This document shows, piece by piece, positions 1 to 7,558 of a DNA stretch of 64,000 nt. Numbering within the stretch: position 1 is the stretch's first letter; each line of letters begins with the position of its first letter. The stretch comes from Pseudomonadota bacterium (GTDB lineage Bacteria > Myxococcota_A > UBA796 > GCA-2862545), in contig JAGSGY010000001.1 of NCBI GenBank assembly GCA_023954855.1, forward strand, positions 124,001-188,000, in the 5' to 3' direction. The notes under the pieces are model-generated. The model had not been told where the DNA came from. It saw only the letters and a list, made by a program, of their open reading frames with translations, and searched no databases. Both the position numbers and the translations under genes were made by a program.

Positions 1-377
1 TGCGCGTGCTCAAGAGCCAGAACAGCTTCCGCGGCGACAGCCATCCCGCGACCTGGCTGTACCAGGTGACCACACGCCATTGCCTGAACCGTCGCCGCAA
101 TGAGCGTCGACGCGAGGAGCTACTCGCCCACTTCGGTGACCCGAGCTGGATGAACCCCGTCAGCCCAGCCAACCAAGAGACCGTGACCTTTCTCGAGCAG
201 ATCTGGCGGGAACTCGACCCAGAGACCCTTGAAATCGCCGTGTACTTCTACCGAGACGGCCTCTCTCACGCCGCCATCGCCGAACAGCTTGGCGTCTCGC
301 GCCGAACCGTCGGCAACCGGCTCACACGCCTCATCGAGCAAGCCCGCGAAGCCGCTGGCCTTGAGAACGCGCCATGA
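1..377 (+). CDS. ECF-type RNA polymerase sigma factor, 5'-truncated by window edge
   Basis: This is the C-terminal part (about 124 residues) of a sigma-70 family extracytoplasmic-function sigma factor; the start lies before base 1. The first visible residues (FRGDSHPATWLYQVTTRHCL, then an Arg-rich stretch) match the end of sigma region 2. Residues around LDPETLEIAVYFYRDGLS and IAEQLGVSRRTVGNRL form the region 4 helix-turn-helix that reads the -35 element. The TGA stop overlaps the ATG of the next gene (ATGA at 374-377), the usual arrangement of a sigma factor with its anti-sigma factor. The GTG at base 6 is only the first in-frame start codon in the window and is not the real start. Family assignment is firm; the regulon is unknown. 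Confidence 0.85.
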   Translation, partial: RVLKSQNSFRGDSHPATWLYQVTTRHCLNRRRNERRREELLAHFGDPSWMNPVSPANQETVTFLEQIWRELDPETLEIAVYFYRDGLSHAAIAEQLGVSRRTVGNRLTRLIEQAREAAGLENAP

Positions 378-1117
378 ACTTCAGACCCGACCACCACCTC
401 ACCGACCTCGCCCTCGAGCTCGAGTTCGCCCAAGCCGCCTCCGCAGAGGTCGCAGCACACCTGGGCACATGCGAGCTTTGCACGGCGCGACTCGCGCACA
501 TCTCCGAGCTCCAGGCCGAGTTCGAGACCCTCGACCTCCCCAACTTTGGCCAAACTCCGGAGGTGGCTCCCCTTCCACCTCCCGCGAACCGCCAGCGCTA
601 CGGCGTGTGGACTGCCGCGGCACTCCTTCTCGCGACGGCGGCGGCAGTCCTGCTTGTGCAGCCGCCGACCCCGGTCGAGCCCGGATGGCGTTCCAAGGGC
701 TCGGACCTCGAGCTGCACGTGCACATTCACGATGGAACGGAGTCGCGTTTGGCGGGTCCCGACGAGGTGGTGTTCCCCGATGATCGAGTGGGATTCAGCG
801 TGCAGCCACGTCGAGAGGGCTTTCTCATCATCGCCGGAATCGATGCAGCGAACGACCCCTATTTGTGCTTTCCTCAAGACGCTTCAGCCCAGGCTCGCTG
901 GTTCGAGTCGAGTCCTGAGTTCGTGGCTCTGGATGACGCCGTGCAGCTCGATGCAACCCTCGGAACCGAACGACTCGTCGCCTTGCTCTGCGATGAGCCC
1001 GTGCACTTCGACGAGGTCGCCGAGGCGCTCGAGGCCGCTGGCGATGAGGTACCCGCACCCTCGTTGCTGGACGGCTGCGCACAGCGCGAGCATCGCCTGA
1101 TCAAGGAACAGCCATGA
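374..1117 (+). CDS. Membrane anti-sigma factor with zinc-finger motif and DUF4384-like periplasmic domain
   Basis: The 247-residue protein has a ZAS-type motif H29-x3-C33-x2-C36 in a cytoplasmic N-terminal segment. A single hydrophobic helix follows at about residues 77-95, then a periplasmic part of about 150 residues. That part contains FPDDRVGFSVQPRREGFLII and an acidic-aromatic run ending in LCFP, which resembles DUF4384 domains often found beside bacterial caspases and kinases (inference from pattern only). It should hold the upstream sigma factor at the membrane until a signal arrives. It overlaps both neighbours by four bases (ATGA), so sigma, anti-sigma and caspase are translationally coupled. 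The sensing ligand is unknown. Confidence 0.75.
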   Translation: MNFRPDHHLTDLALELEFAQAASAEVAAHLGTCELCTARLAHISELQAEFETLDLPNFGQTPEVAPLPPPANRQRYGVWTAAALLLATAAAVLLVQPPTPVEPGWRSKGSDLELHVHIHDGTESRLAGPDEVVFPDDRVGFSVQPRREGFLIIAGIDAANDPYLCFPQDASAQARWFESSPEFVALDDAVQLDATLGTERLVALLCDEPVHFDEVAEALEAAGDEVPAPSLLDGCAQREHRLIKEQP

Positions 1118-2643
1118 GAGCTCTCCTGCTTGCAGGACTGCTCTTTCACAGCGTCGCTCTCGCCGGCGAGACGCGGCGCTATGCCCTGGTCATTGGCGCC
1201 AACGAGGGCAACCTCGCCGACGGGCCGCTGTACTTCGCCGAGCGCGATGCCGAGCGCGTGGCCGACGTGCTGACCCGGGCGGGCGGTGTCTACGAAGAGA
1301 ATGCCGTGCTCCTTCGTGCGCCTGCCGCAGCTCGCGTGGAGCAGGCCATCCACCGACTCGGCAGCCGTATCGCCGCAGACCGGGCAAGTGGCGCAGTCGA
1401 TGAGGCGTTGGTCTTCTTCTACTACTCGGGCCACGGTGACGCGACATCCCTGCATCTCGGCCAGAGCCAGCTCATGCTCGGTAAGCTCACCGACTCGCTG
1501 GACACGATGGGGGCGGACCTCCGCGTCGTGGTCGTCGATGCCTGCCGCTCGGGCGAGCTGACGCGCATCAAGGGAGCGAAGCCCGCGGCCCCGTTCGAGT
1601 TCACGATCGACGAAGACCTGATGAGCCAGGGCACCGCCATCATCACCTCGTCGTCATCCGGAGAAGATGCCCAGGAGTCCGACAACCTCGAAGGTGGCGT
1701 CTTCACACACCACTTCGTGGCCGGCTTGCTCGGGGCGGCGGACGTCAGCGGAGACGGCGAGGTCACCCTCACCGAGGCCTACCACTACGGTTCGACGCAG
1801 ACCATCCGCACGACGTCGAGCGCACCATTCGTACAGCATCCGACCTACCGATTCGACCTCGCAGGCACTCAGGACCTCGTGCTGACCCGCATCGCCAGCG
1901 ACCGCGCCGGTGTACTCACCCTCGCAAAAGCCGGCGACTACGTGGTCCTCGGTCGCCGCGGCGATGTGCTCACCGAGGTCAGCGTCGGGGACGCCGGGCA
2001 AATCGCGCTACCCGCGGGCTCGTACACGGTCCGCTACCGCGGTGTCTCAGAGGTCCGGGAAGCCGAGCTACAGCTTCGCGCTGGAACATCGGCAACACTC
2101 GACGCATCCGACATGACCGCCCTTCCCGCTGGCCTCGTGGTTCGAAAGGGACTGGCCACGGAGCGTCGCGCCTTCGCCGTCACCACGGGCGCTGGTGTGA
2201 GCGCAGCCATCGTCCCCGACATGACACCCGGCGTCGCTGCGACCCTCGGTGTGCGCGTCGACACTCCCGCGGCCACCTTGCTGCCGCGGCTTCGCTACGC
2301 CCACCACCTGCACCGCAATAGTGACCTCACCCTGCGCCAACACGCACTCGGCATCGACGTCGGCGCTTACCGTCTGTTCGACCTCGGCCCGACCGCCCTC
2401 GGCCCTGGCCTACGCGTTGGTGTGGACGGGGTGATGCAAACCTTCCAGACCCGAGGCAAGGCCCCAAACCGGCAGGCCTTTGTTCCGCGTACCGGGCCCG
2501 CGCTTCGCTTCGAAGTCGCCCCAGCACGACGCTGGCTCCTCGGCTTGGAGGGTGGCGTCGATCTCGGCCTCGTCCCCATGCAACAGAAACTCTCGACCCA
2601 GGTGGCCCCTCATGTGGCGCTGGACCTCAGCCTTTACCGCTAG
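1114..2643 (+). CDS. Exported caspase-family (C14) peptidase with C-terminal beta-barrel-like domain
   Basis: The 509-residue protein starts with a signal peptide (MRALLLAGLLFHSVALAGE, predicted cleavage near residue 18). A caspase/metacaspase fold occupies about residues 20-240. The catalytic histidine is H107 in FYYSGHGD and the catalytic cysteine C144 in VVDACRSG; both motifs are intact. Residues about 250-340 look like a small beta domain (GDYVVLGRRGDVLTEVSV, LPAGSYTVRYRG). The last 165 residues alternate short hydrophobic and polar strands with Gly turns and end in LDLSLYR, which suggests an outer-membrane beta-barrel. Export of a caspase domain with a barrel would place proteolysis at the cell surface or in the periplasm. 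The start overlaps the anti-sigma stop (ATGA). Family call firm; barrel inferred. Confidence 0.82.
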   Translation: MRALLLAGLLFHSVALAGETRRYALVIGANEGNLADGPLYFAERDAERVADVLTRAGGVYEENAVLLRAPAAARVEQAIHRLGSRIAADRASGAVDEALVFFYYSGHGDATSLHLGQSQLMLGKLTDSLDTMGADLRVVVVDACRSGELTRIKGAKPAAPFEFTIDEDLMSQGTAIITSSSSGEDAQESDNLEGGVFTHHFVAGLLGAADVSGDGEVTLTEAYHYGSTQTIRTTSSAPFVQHPTYRFDLAGTQDLVLTRIASDRAGVLTLAKAGDYVVLGRRGDVLTEVSVGDAGQIALPAGSYTVRYRGVSEVREAELQLRAGTSATLDASDMTALPAGLVVRKGLATERRAFAVTTGAGVSAAIVPDMTPGVAATLGVRVDTPAATLLPRLRYAHHLHRNSDLTLRQHALGIDVGAYRLFDLGPTALGPGLRVGVDGVMQTFQTRGKAPNRQAFVPRTGPALRFEVAPARRWLLGLEGGVDLGLVPMQQKLSTQVAPHVALDLSLYR

Positions 2644-3343
2644 CCTCGCGCTGCTCGGTAGCTGCGGCGGTCTCGTCGGCGGCGACTACCGAGGCGAGGC
2701 CCTGTATACCGTGCACGGAAGCGTCTTTGTGGACCCAGACGACCCCGACGCTTCGTGGCCCGACGCCCCGCTGCGCGTCGCTATCTTCTGGGCGGGTGCC
2801 GACGGTTTCAACGAGACCGAACAAGCCGTGGTGATCGAGACCGAGTTCCCAGCCCGCTACAGCCTCTCGATCTACCAGCCACCCCCTCCTGGCGTGCTCT
2901 TCTACACCCCATGGCACGACGCGAAAGTGGCTGTAGGCGTCCCCATGCTCTACCTCGACCACAACGAGGACCATCGGTGGACACCGAACGAGGAGCCGAT
3001 TGTCGGTGGCTCGTACGACCTGGCAGTGGTCTACGCAGAGGCGAGCCACGGCCAGGCCACGCTCGACGTCCAGGAGGGATACCAGTCAATGTGGGCGCTG
3101 GATGAGGTCTGCGATGACCGCGTGGCGACGGGAACCGAGTTCTTTCCCGCGGACGGCGCGCCGATGGATCTGTTTGTCGGCGCCTACTGGGAGTACGTGC
3201 GCGACTGGGACTGCGACGGTTCTTACGACGAATGGCAGGAAGCATGCCCTCCACCGCCAGACATGCAGTGGCTCTGCGACAATGACCCGCTGGCCTTCGA
3301 CGAAGACCCATTCCTCCAGGAATGCGAGTACCTCTGCGAGTGA
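2612..3343 (+). CDS. Predicted lipoprotein of unknown function
   Basis: The ATG at 2612 is chosen because it begins a short signal peptide ending in a lipobox (LLGSC). A longer upstream extension in the same frame lacks signal features and only mirrors the caspase gene. The start lies 32 bases inside the caspase gene, so it is probably the fourth member of the sigma/anti-sigma/caspase operon. The mature protein (about 225 residues) is acidic and aromatic. It contains a VHGSVFVDPDDPDA segment typical of a beta-sandwich and a Cys-rich, Asp/Glu-rich C-terminus with at least five cysteines, so disulfides are likely. I recognise no family. It may be a partner or substrate of the caspase (inference from position). 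Confidence 0.65.
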   Translation: MWRWTSAFTASLALLGSCGGLVGGDYRGEALYTVHGSVFVDPDDPDASWPDAPLRVAIFWAGADGFNETEQAVVIETEFPARYSLSIYQPPPPGVLFYTPWHDAKVAVGVPMLYLDHNEDHRWTPNEEPIVGGSYDLAVVYAEASHGQATLDVQEGYQSMWALDEVCDDRVATGTEFFPADGAPMDLFVGAYWEYVRDWDCDGSYDEWQEACPPPPDMQWLCDNDPLAFDEDPFLQECEYLCE

Positions 3344-3346
3344 GCG

Positions 3347-3634
3347 TCAGCGGTGCGCCGACCAGCCGCTGTCTTTGAGGGCAAGTTCGGCCTGCTTCTC
3401 GGGCGCGTAGGCCGTGACCACGAAGCCTGGTGACCCAGCTCGAACGTCGACCACATCCACTTCGAGCCGCGCATCGGCCCGGCGAAGCTCCACCAGCTGC
3501 CCAAGCTCCGGCTCCCAAGAGAGCTGAAACTCGACAGTCCTCGCGCCCGGCGGCGGTGGAACGTCGAAGGCCTCGGAGAGCGCAACGGCCTCGCCCCGTC
3601 CTTGGCAAGCCAGCAGGAGCAGCAGCATGCTCAC
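3347..3634 (-). CDS. Small lipoprotein with degenerate CpaB/RcpC-like domain
   Basis: The 95-residue protein starts with MSMLLLLLACQG, a minimal lipoprotein signal with cysteine at residue 10. The body (LVELRRADARLEVDVVDVRA followed by SPGFVVTAYAPEKQAELAL) resembles the end of the RcpC/CpaB domain. In that domain a regulatory value motif is followed by a T-x-x-P/A-E-Q-A-E-x-L-x-L helix. It overlaps the start of the upstream gene by four bases (ATGA at 3631-3634), so the two are coupled. The assignment is weak, made by pattern. It could also be an unrelated small beta protein. Confidence 0.55.
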   Translation of the reverse strand: MSMLLLLLACQGRGEAVALSEAFDVPPPPGARTVEFQLSWEPELGQLVELRRADARLEVDVVDVRAGSPGFVVTAYAPEKQAELALKDSGWSAHR

Positions 3635-4044
3635 TCGTGAAGGACCGCGCGCGGGCGACCTGGTAGCTGTGAGCCGAGCAAGCGCCCACGATGCTCCGAA
3701 GTCAGCGCGAAGGTGACCTTGCTGCCCCGGGACTCGACTGCGGCCGCTAGGACCTCGACCTCCTTTGCAATCAGCACTTCGGAGCCATCCGCCCCGGCGG
3801 CGACCAGATCGACGAAGGATCCGACGCCGACCCGGCTGTCGACATCACCTTCGCGCATCAACAGCGTCATCGCGCCGTAGCCCTCCGGCAGATCGAAGGT
3901 CGGTTCATCGACCTTTGGAGGTGTCGGAGGCGCCGGTGTGCCCGGGACAACCGCCTCGACCGCGCGCTCCGGAGTGGGTTCTGCACTAGGCGCAGCCGTG
4001 GTGCCGCAACCAATGACGAGGGCCAGTACCAGCACCATGCGCAC
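3631..4044 (-). CDS. Lipoprotein with CpaB/RcpC-like (Flp pilus assembly) domain
   Basis: The 137-residue protein has a lipoprotein signal (MRMVLVLALVIGCG, Cys13) and a Pro-rich linker (residues about 18-45). A domain follows with the order seen in the RcpC part of CpaB: AMTLLMREGDVDSRVGVGSF, VDLVAAGADGSEVLIAKEVE, VLAAAV, then VTFALTSEHRGRLLGSQL. CpaB proteins are Flp/tight-adherence pilus or secretin-associated periplasmic factors, but no cpaA/C/F genes are visible here and the SAF domain is absent. It is transcribed away from the peptide-binding gene at 4145, with 100 bases between them. The family link is an inference; the lipoprotein call is fairly sure. Confidence 0.6.
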   Translation of the reverse strand: MRMVLVLALVIGCGTTAAPSAEPTPERAVEAVVPGTPAPPTPPKVDEPTFDLPEGYGAMTLLMREGDVDSRVGVGSFVDLVAAGADGSEVLIAKEVEVLAAAVESRGSKVTFALTSEHRGRLLGSQLPGRPRAVLHE

Positions 4045-4144
4045 TCCGATAGAGGGGGGTCCTGCCCGTTCGTATATCCGGTGCCTGCGTCAATGGTCGG
4101 TCACCCGCTTGACGACGGCCCTCAAAGCAGTTCGGATCACCCCC

Positions 4145-6388
4145 ATGCGCATCCTGACTCCCGCCCTCGTACTCGTGCTCGCCTCTTGCTCGAACGGCAG
4201 CGACCGCTTCGGTCTCTCCCGTGCCGATGAGCCGAACAACGTGCTCGTCTACAACAACGCAAGCGAGCCCGAATACATCGACCCGGGCTTGGCGACAGGT
4301 CATCCGGATGGCCGAATCATCGGCGAGCTCTTCGACGGACTCACCGAGTACGATCCCAAGGATCTCACGGCGCGGCCCTCGATTGCGACCCAGTGGGACG
4401 TCCACCCCGACGGCCGTGGCTACACCTTCCACATGCGCGACGACGCCAGCTGGAGCGACGGCGCCCCCGTGACGGCCTCGGACTTCGCCTACTCCTGGGA
4501 GCGAGTGCTCAACCCCGTCAACGCCGCACGCTTCGCCCAGATGCTGTACGCCGTGGAGAACGCAGAGCTGTACAACACTGGCCGCATTGGGCGGCTCCTC
4601 CAGGAGTCTGACGGCTTCGACGCCGGCCTTCCCGTCGAACTCGTGAGCGCCAATACCTTCCGCATCTCCGGCGAGACTGAAGTGAAGGACGCTGGCGGCA
4701 CCGTGGTGGCAACCCTTCCCGAGGGTCACGTGGTTCTCGGCGAGGCCTCTGGTGACAAGGTCAACGTCCAGTTCAACCCCGAGTGCAGCTTCGCCGACCT
4801 CGGCGCCCTGCTCGACTGCGACCCGCTGGCCCTGACCGGCTCTGTCGCAGCCGATGCCGCTGAGGTGGCGCTCCCAAGGCTGGATAGCCGCGTTCTCAGC
4901 GCGACCTCGAGCCTCAAAAACCGCGCCGGACAAGTGCTCACCGAGCTCGAGCGCGGCGAAGTCGTCACCGTGCTCACCTGGGACGACAGCGGCCCCTTCG
5001 TGCTCTACGGAACCGAAGACCTGTATGGACGCGTCAGCGCCGACGCGCTCGCCGATCCGCGGAGCGAACACGTTCGCGTCGAGTTCCGCTCGCTGCCCGA
5101 GTTCAACTGGGAGGGCATTGAGCCCGAGGTCATCGAGGACACCGCAACGCCGCCCGACGCCCCTCCCGGAGGCGAGCCCCTCGAGGCCGACGATCCCGAG
5201 CCCGACGAGCTGACCACCGGCTGGGTAGCCCTGGCTGACTTGCAGCTCGAGCCTTCACTCCTCGGCGTGCGTGCACGTGACGCCCACACCCTGGACGTAC
5301 GCCTGGGTGGTGTGGCCCCGTACTTCTTGCAGGAGACCAGCCACACCACGCTCCGTGCGGTCCCGCACCAGGCCATCGAGGCCCACGGACCCCGCTGGAC
5401 CCGGCCAGAGAACATCGTCACGAATGGGCCCTTCCTGCTCGACGAGCACGTCGTTCGCGACAAGTTTGTGCTCGTGCGCAACCCCACCTGGTGGGGCACC
5501 GGAGAGCTGAGCCTCGACAAGGTCATCGCCTACGGCGTGGACAACCTCCACACGTCCGCAAACCTCTACAAGGCCGGCTACACCGACTTCGTCGTCGCGA
5601 ACGACCTGCCGGCCGAGTTCATCCCGATCCTCAAAGAGAAGAAGGACTTTCACACGGCCCCTGCCCTGTCGGTCTACCTGTACCGGTTCAACACCACCCG
5701 CGCGCCGATGGACGATGCCAAGGTTCGCCGCGCCCTCGCCATGGCGATCAATCGCGACGACATCGTGAGTATTCTCAAGGCGGGCCAGGTTCCCGCGAGC
5801 CACATCGTGCCGCCCGGACTCCCCGGCTACGAGGGCCCAGAAGGCCCGAAATTCGACCCAGAGGCGGCTCGGGCCCTGCTCGCAGAGGCTGGATACCCCG
5901 ATGGCGAGGGCTTCCCCGAGATCAGCATTCTCTACAACACCCAGGAGTCCCACAAGCTCGTGGCTGCGGTCATCCAGGACAACTGGAAGACGAACCTCGG
6001 CGTCACCGTGAAGCTCGAGAACCGCGAGTGGAAGACCTACCTCAAGACCGTCAACGGGATGGACTTCGACATCGCCCGCGGCGGTTGGATTGGCGACTAC
6101 CTCGACCCGAACACCTTCTTGGACCTGTGGATCGAGAACGGCGGCAACAACAACACGGGCTGGTCTAGCGAGGAGTACGACGCGCTCATCGCCAGGGCAG
6201 CCGCCGAGCCCGACGTCGAGGAGCGCATGCGCGTGCTCGCCGAGGCAGAAGGCATCCTCAATGAGGAGATGCCGTTCATCCCGCTCTACTGGTACGTCTG
6301 GGCCGAGCTCAAGCAGCCCGATGTGCGCGGCCTCGAGCCCAACCTGATGGACCAGCACCCCCTGCGCTGGGTCAGTCTGGACCGGTAG
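4145..6388 (+). CDS. ABC transporter oligopeptide-binding lipoprotein (OppA/DppA type) with SH3-like insert
   Basis: The ATG at 4145 gives a 747-residue protein with a lipobox (LVLASC, Cys15). The upstream in-frame extension has no signal peptide and crosses the divergent promoter region, so I reject it. The N-terminal lobe (NASEPEYIDPGLATGH, then GELFDGLTEYDP and WSDGAPVTASDFAYSWERVL) and the C-terminal lobe (TNGPFLLDEHV, AINRDDIV, PLYWYVWAEL) are classic family 5 solute-binding protein. Between about residues 178 and 364 sits an extra acidic segment of about 185 residues with an SH3b-like stretch (AGQVLTELERGEVVTVLTW, then LYGRVSADAL). No permease or ATPase gene is adjacent. The protein should capture peptides in the periplasm, or at the outer membrane if lipid sorted. 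Confidence 0.88.
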   Translation: MRILTPALVLVLASCSNGSDRFGLSRADEPNNVLVYNNASEPEYIDPGLATGHPDGRIIGELFDGLTEYDPKDLTARPSIATQWDVHPDGRGYTFHMRDDASWSDGAPVTASDFAYSWERVLNPVNAARFAQMLYAVENAELYNTGRIGRLLQESDGFDAGLPVELVSANTFRISGETEVKDAGGTVVATLPEGHVVLGEASGDKVNVQFNPECSFADLGALLDCDPLALTGSVAADAAEVALPRLDSRVLSATSSLKNRAGQVLTELERGEVVTVLTWDDSGPFVLYGTEDLYGRVSADALADPRSEHVRVEFRSLPEFNWEGIEPEVIEDTATPPDAPPGGEPLEADDPEPDELTTGWVALADLQLEPSLLGVRARDAHTLDVRLGGVAPYFLQETSHTTLRAVPHQAIEAHGPRWTRPENIVTNGPFLLDEHVVRDKFVLVRNPTWWGTGELSLDKVIAYGVDNLHTSANLYKAGYTDFVVANDLPAEFIPILKEKKDFHTAPALSVYLYRFNTTRAPMDDAKVRRALAMAINRDDIVSILKAGQVPASHIVPPGLPGYEGPEGPKFDPEAARALLAEAGYPDGEGFPEISILYNTQESHKLVAAVIQDNWKTNLGVTVKLENREWKTYLKTVNGMDFDIARGGWIGDYLDPNTFLDLWIENGGNNNTGWSSEEYDALIARAAAEPDVEERMRVLAEAEGILNEEMPFIPLYWYVWAELKQPDVRGLEPNLMDQHPLRWVSLDR

Positions 6389-6391
6389 CCC

Positions 6392-7558
6392 ATGCGTCTG
6401 CTTCCACTGGTGCTGTTGCTCGGCTGCGCAGTCGAGTTTCGCTTCGATGCGCCCACCGTGGAGGGTCTGCGAGCCGTCGTCCCCGGCCCCGGACTTCCCG
6501 AGCAGGCCGTCCCGATGGACGCCAACAACAACCTCGACATCATCGAGCATGAGGGCCGTTGGTTCCTCGCTTACCGCAGCGCACCGAGCCACTTCGCAAG
6601 CGCCGACGCCCGCATCTATGTCGTGTCGTCCACCGACCGCGAGACCTGGGAACACGAGGCGACGTTCGGCCTCGACACCGACCTACGCGAACCCCAGCTG
6701 GTCTCGTGGAATGGCGAGCTACGGCTCTACTTCGCTGTGCTCGGCACCGACCTTCTCAACTTCGAGCCCCAGGGCACACGCGTCAGCCTGCGCAACGCCC
6801 AGGGCGACTGGCAAGAGCACGTTGACTCAGGCTTCGGCGAGACCTTCATCCCATGGCGCATCAAGCCCGTCGACGGGCGCCTACAGATGTTCGGCTACTC
6901 AGGCGGCGAGAATGTCTACAACTTCGATGAGCGTCAACCCATCGAGGTGAGCTGGCTGGTCTCCGAGGCCACCGAAACCTGGGAGCCGTTCGTGCCGGGT
7001 CAGCCCGTGGTGCTGTCGGGTGGGGGCTCAGAGACCGACCTCGTCACGCTGGATGACGGTTCCCACATCGCTGTGGTTCGAAATGAAGCGGGCGATGAGG
7101 AGGGCTTCGGCTCGTTGATCTGCCGAGCTGAGTCGGACGCACCCGGAGATTGGGAATGCCGTCACGATCCCCGGAAGTATGACAGTCCCCTGCTCTTCAA
7201 GCAGAACAACAAGGTCTGGCTCATCGCGCGTCGAAACGTCACAGATACCGGCCACTACGACCTCGGCGACAGCGTCGACGCCACAGAGGATGACCCCTAT
7301 CTCGCCTTTCAGTGGGACTACTGGCACAACCCGAAGCGCTGCGCGGTATGGGCCGTCGACCCAGAGCGGCTCGAGGTGCATCACGCCCTCGATCTGCCGA
7401 GCCGGGGCGACACGTGTTTTCCCGAGATGGTCCGCATCGATGCGAACCGCCTCCTCGTCTACAACTACAGCTCGGACGTCAACGGACCAGACCTAGACTG
7501 GCTGGACGGACAGACGGGCGAGACGCTCATCTACGAGCAGTTCCTGGTGTTTCCTTGA
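6392..7558 (+). CDS. Lipoprotein with predicted sialidase/glycosidase-like beta-propeller
   Basis: The 388-residue protein has a lipoprotein signal (MRLLPLVLLLGCA, Cys12). The mature part is made of repeated beta blades with motifs such as NNNLDIIEHEGRWFLAYRSA, YVVSSTDRETWEH, REPQLVSWNGELRLYFAVLG and SPLLFKQNNKVWLIARR. These are the pattern of five-bladed GH43/GH33-type propellers (S-x-D-x-x-x-W resembles an Asp-box). Obvious catalytic residues cannot be assigned, so it may bind rather than cleave glycans. It begins three bases after the peptide-binding gene and its stop overlaps the asparaginase start (TTGA), so the three genes form one operon. The role in peptide or amino acid scavenging is inferred. 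Confidence 0.6.
   Translation: MRLLPLVLLLGCAVEFRFDAPTVEGLRAVVPGPGLPEQAVPMDANNNLDIIEHEGRWFLAYRSAPSHFASADARIYVVSSTDRETWEHEATFGLDTDLREPQLVSWNGELRLYFAVLGTDLLNFEPQGTRVSLRNAQGDWQEHVDSGFGETFIPWRIKPVDGRLQMFGYSGGENVYNFDERQPIEVSWLVSEATETWEPFVPGQPVVLSGGGSETDLVTLDDGSHIAVVRNEAGDEEGFGSLICRAESDAPGDWECRHDPRKYDSPLLFKQNNKVWLIARRNVTDTGHYDLGDSVDATEDDPYLAFQWDYWHNPKRCAVWAVDPERLEVHHALDLPSRGDTCFPEMVRIDANRLLVYNYSSDVNGPDLDWLDGQTGETLIYEQFLVFP

Noticed and set aside
2480-2611. Longer start for the lipoprotein after the caspase gene
   Set aside because: The extra 44 residues are the caspase gene read in another frame; ATG 2612 opens on a lipoprotein signal.
4109-4137. TTGACG-N17-TCGGAT promoter for the peptide-binding operon
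   Set aside because: The -35 is good but the -10 matches poorly, so I do not list it as a feature.
3938-4144. Longer start for the peptide-binding lipoprotein
   Set aside because: It would cross the divergent promoter region and put the lipobox at residue 84.
5255-6655. 466-residue minus-strand frame opposite the peptide-binding protein
   Set aside because: Composition is Val/Gly/Asp/His-biased antisense of a real gene, with no recognisable motif.
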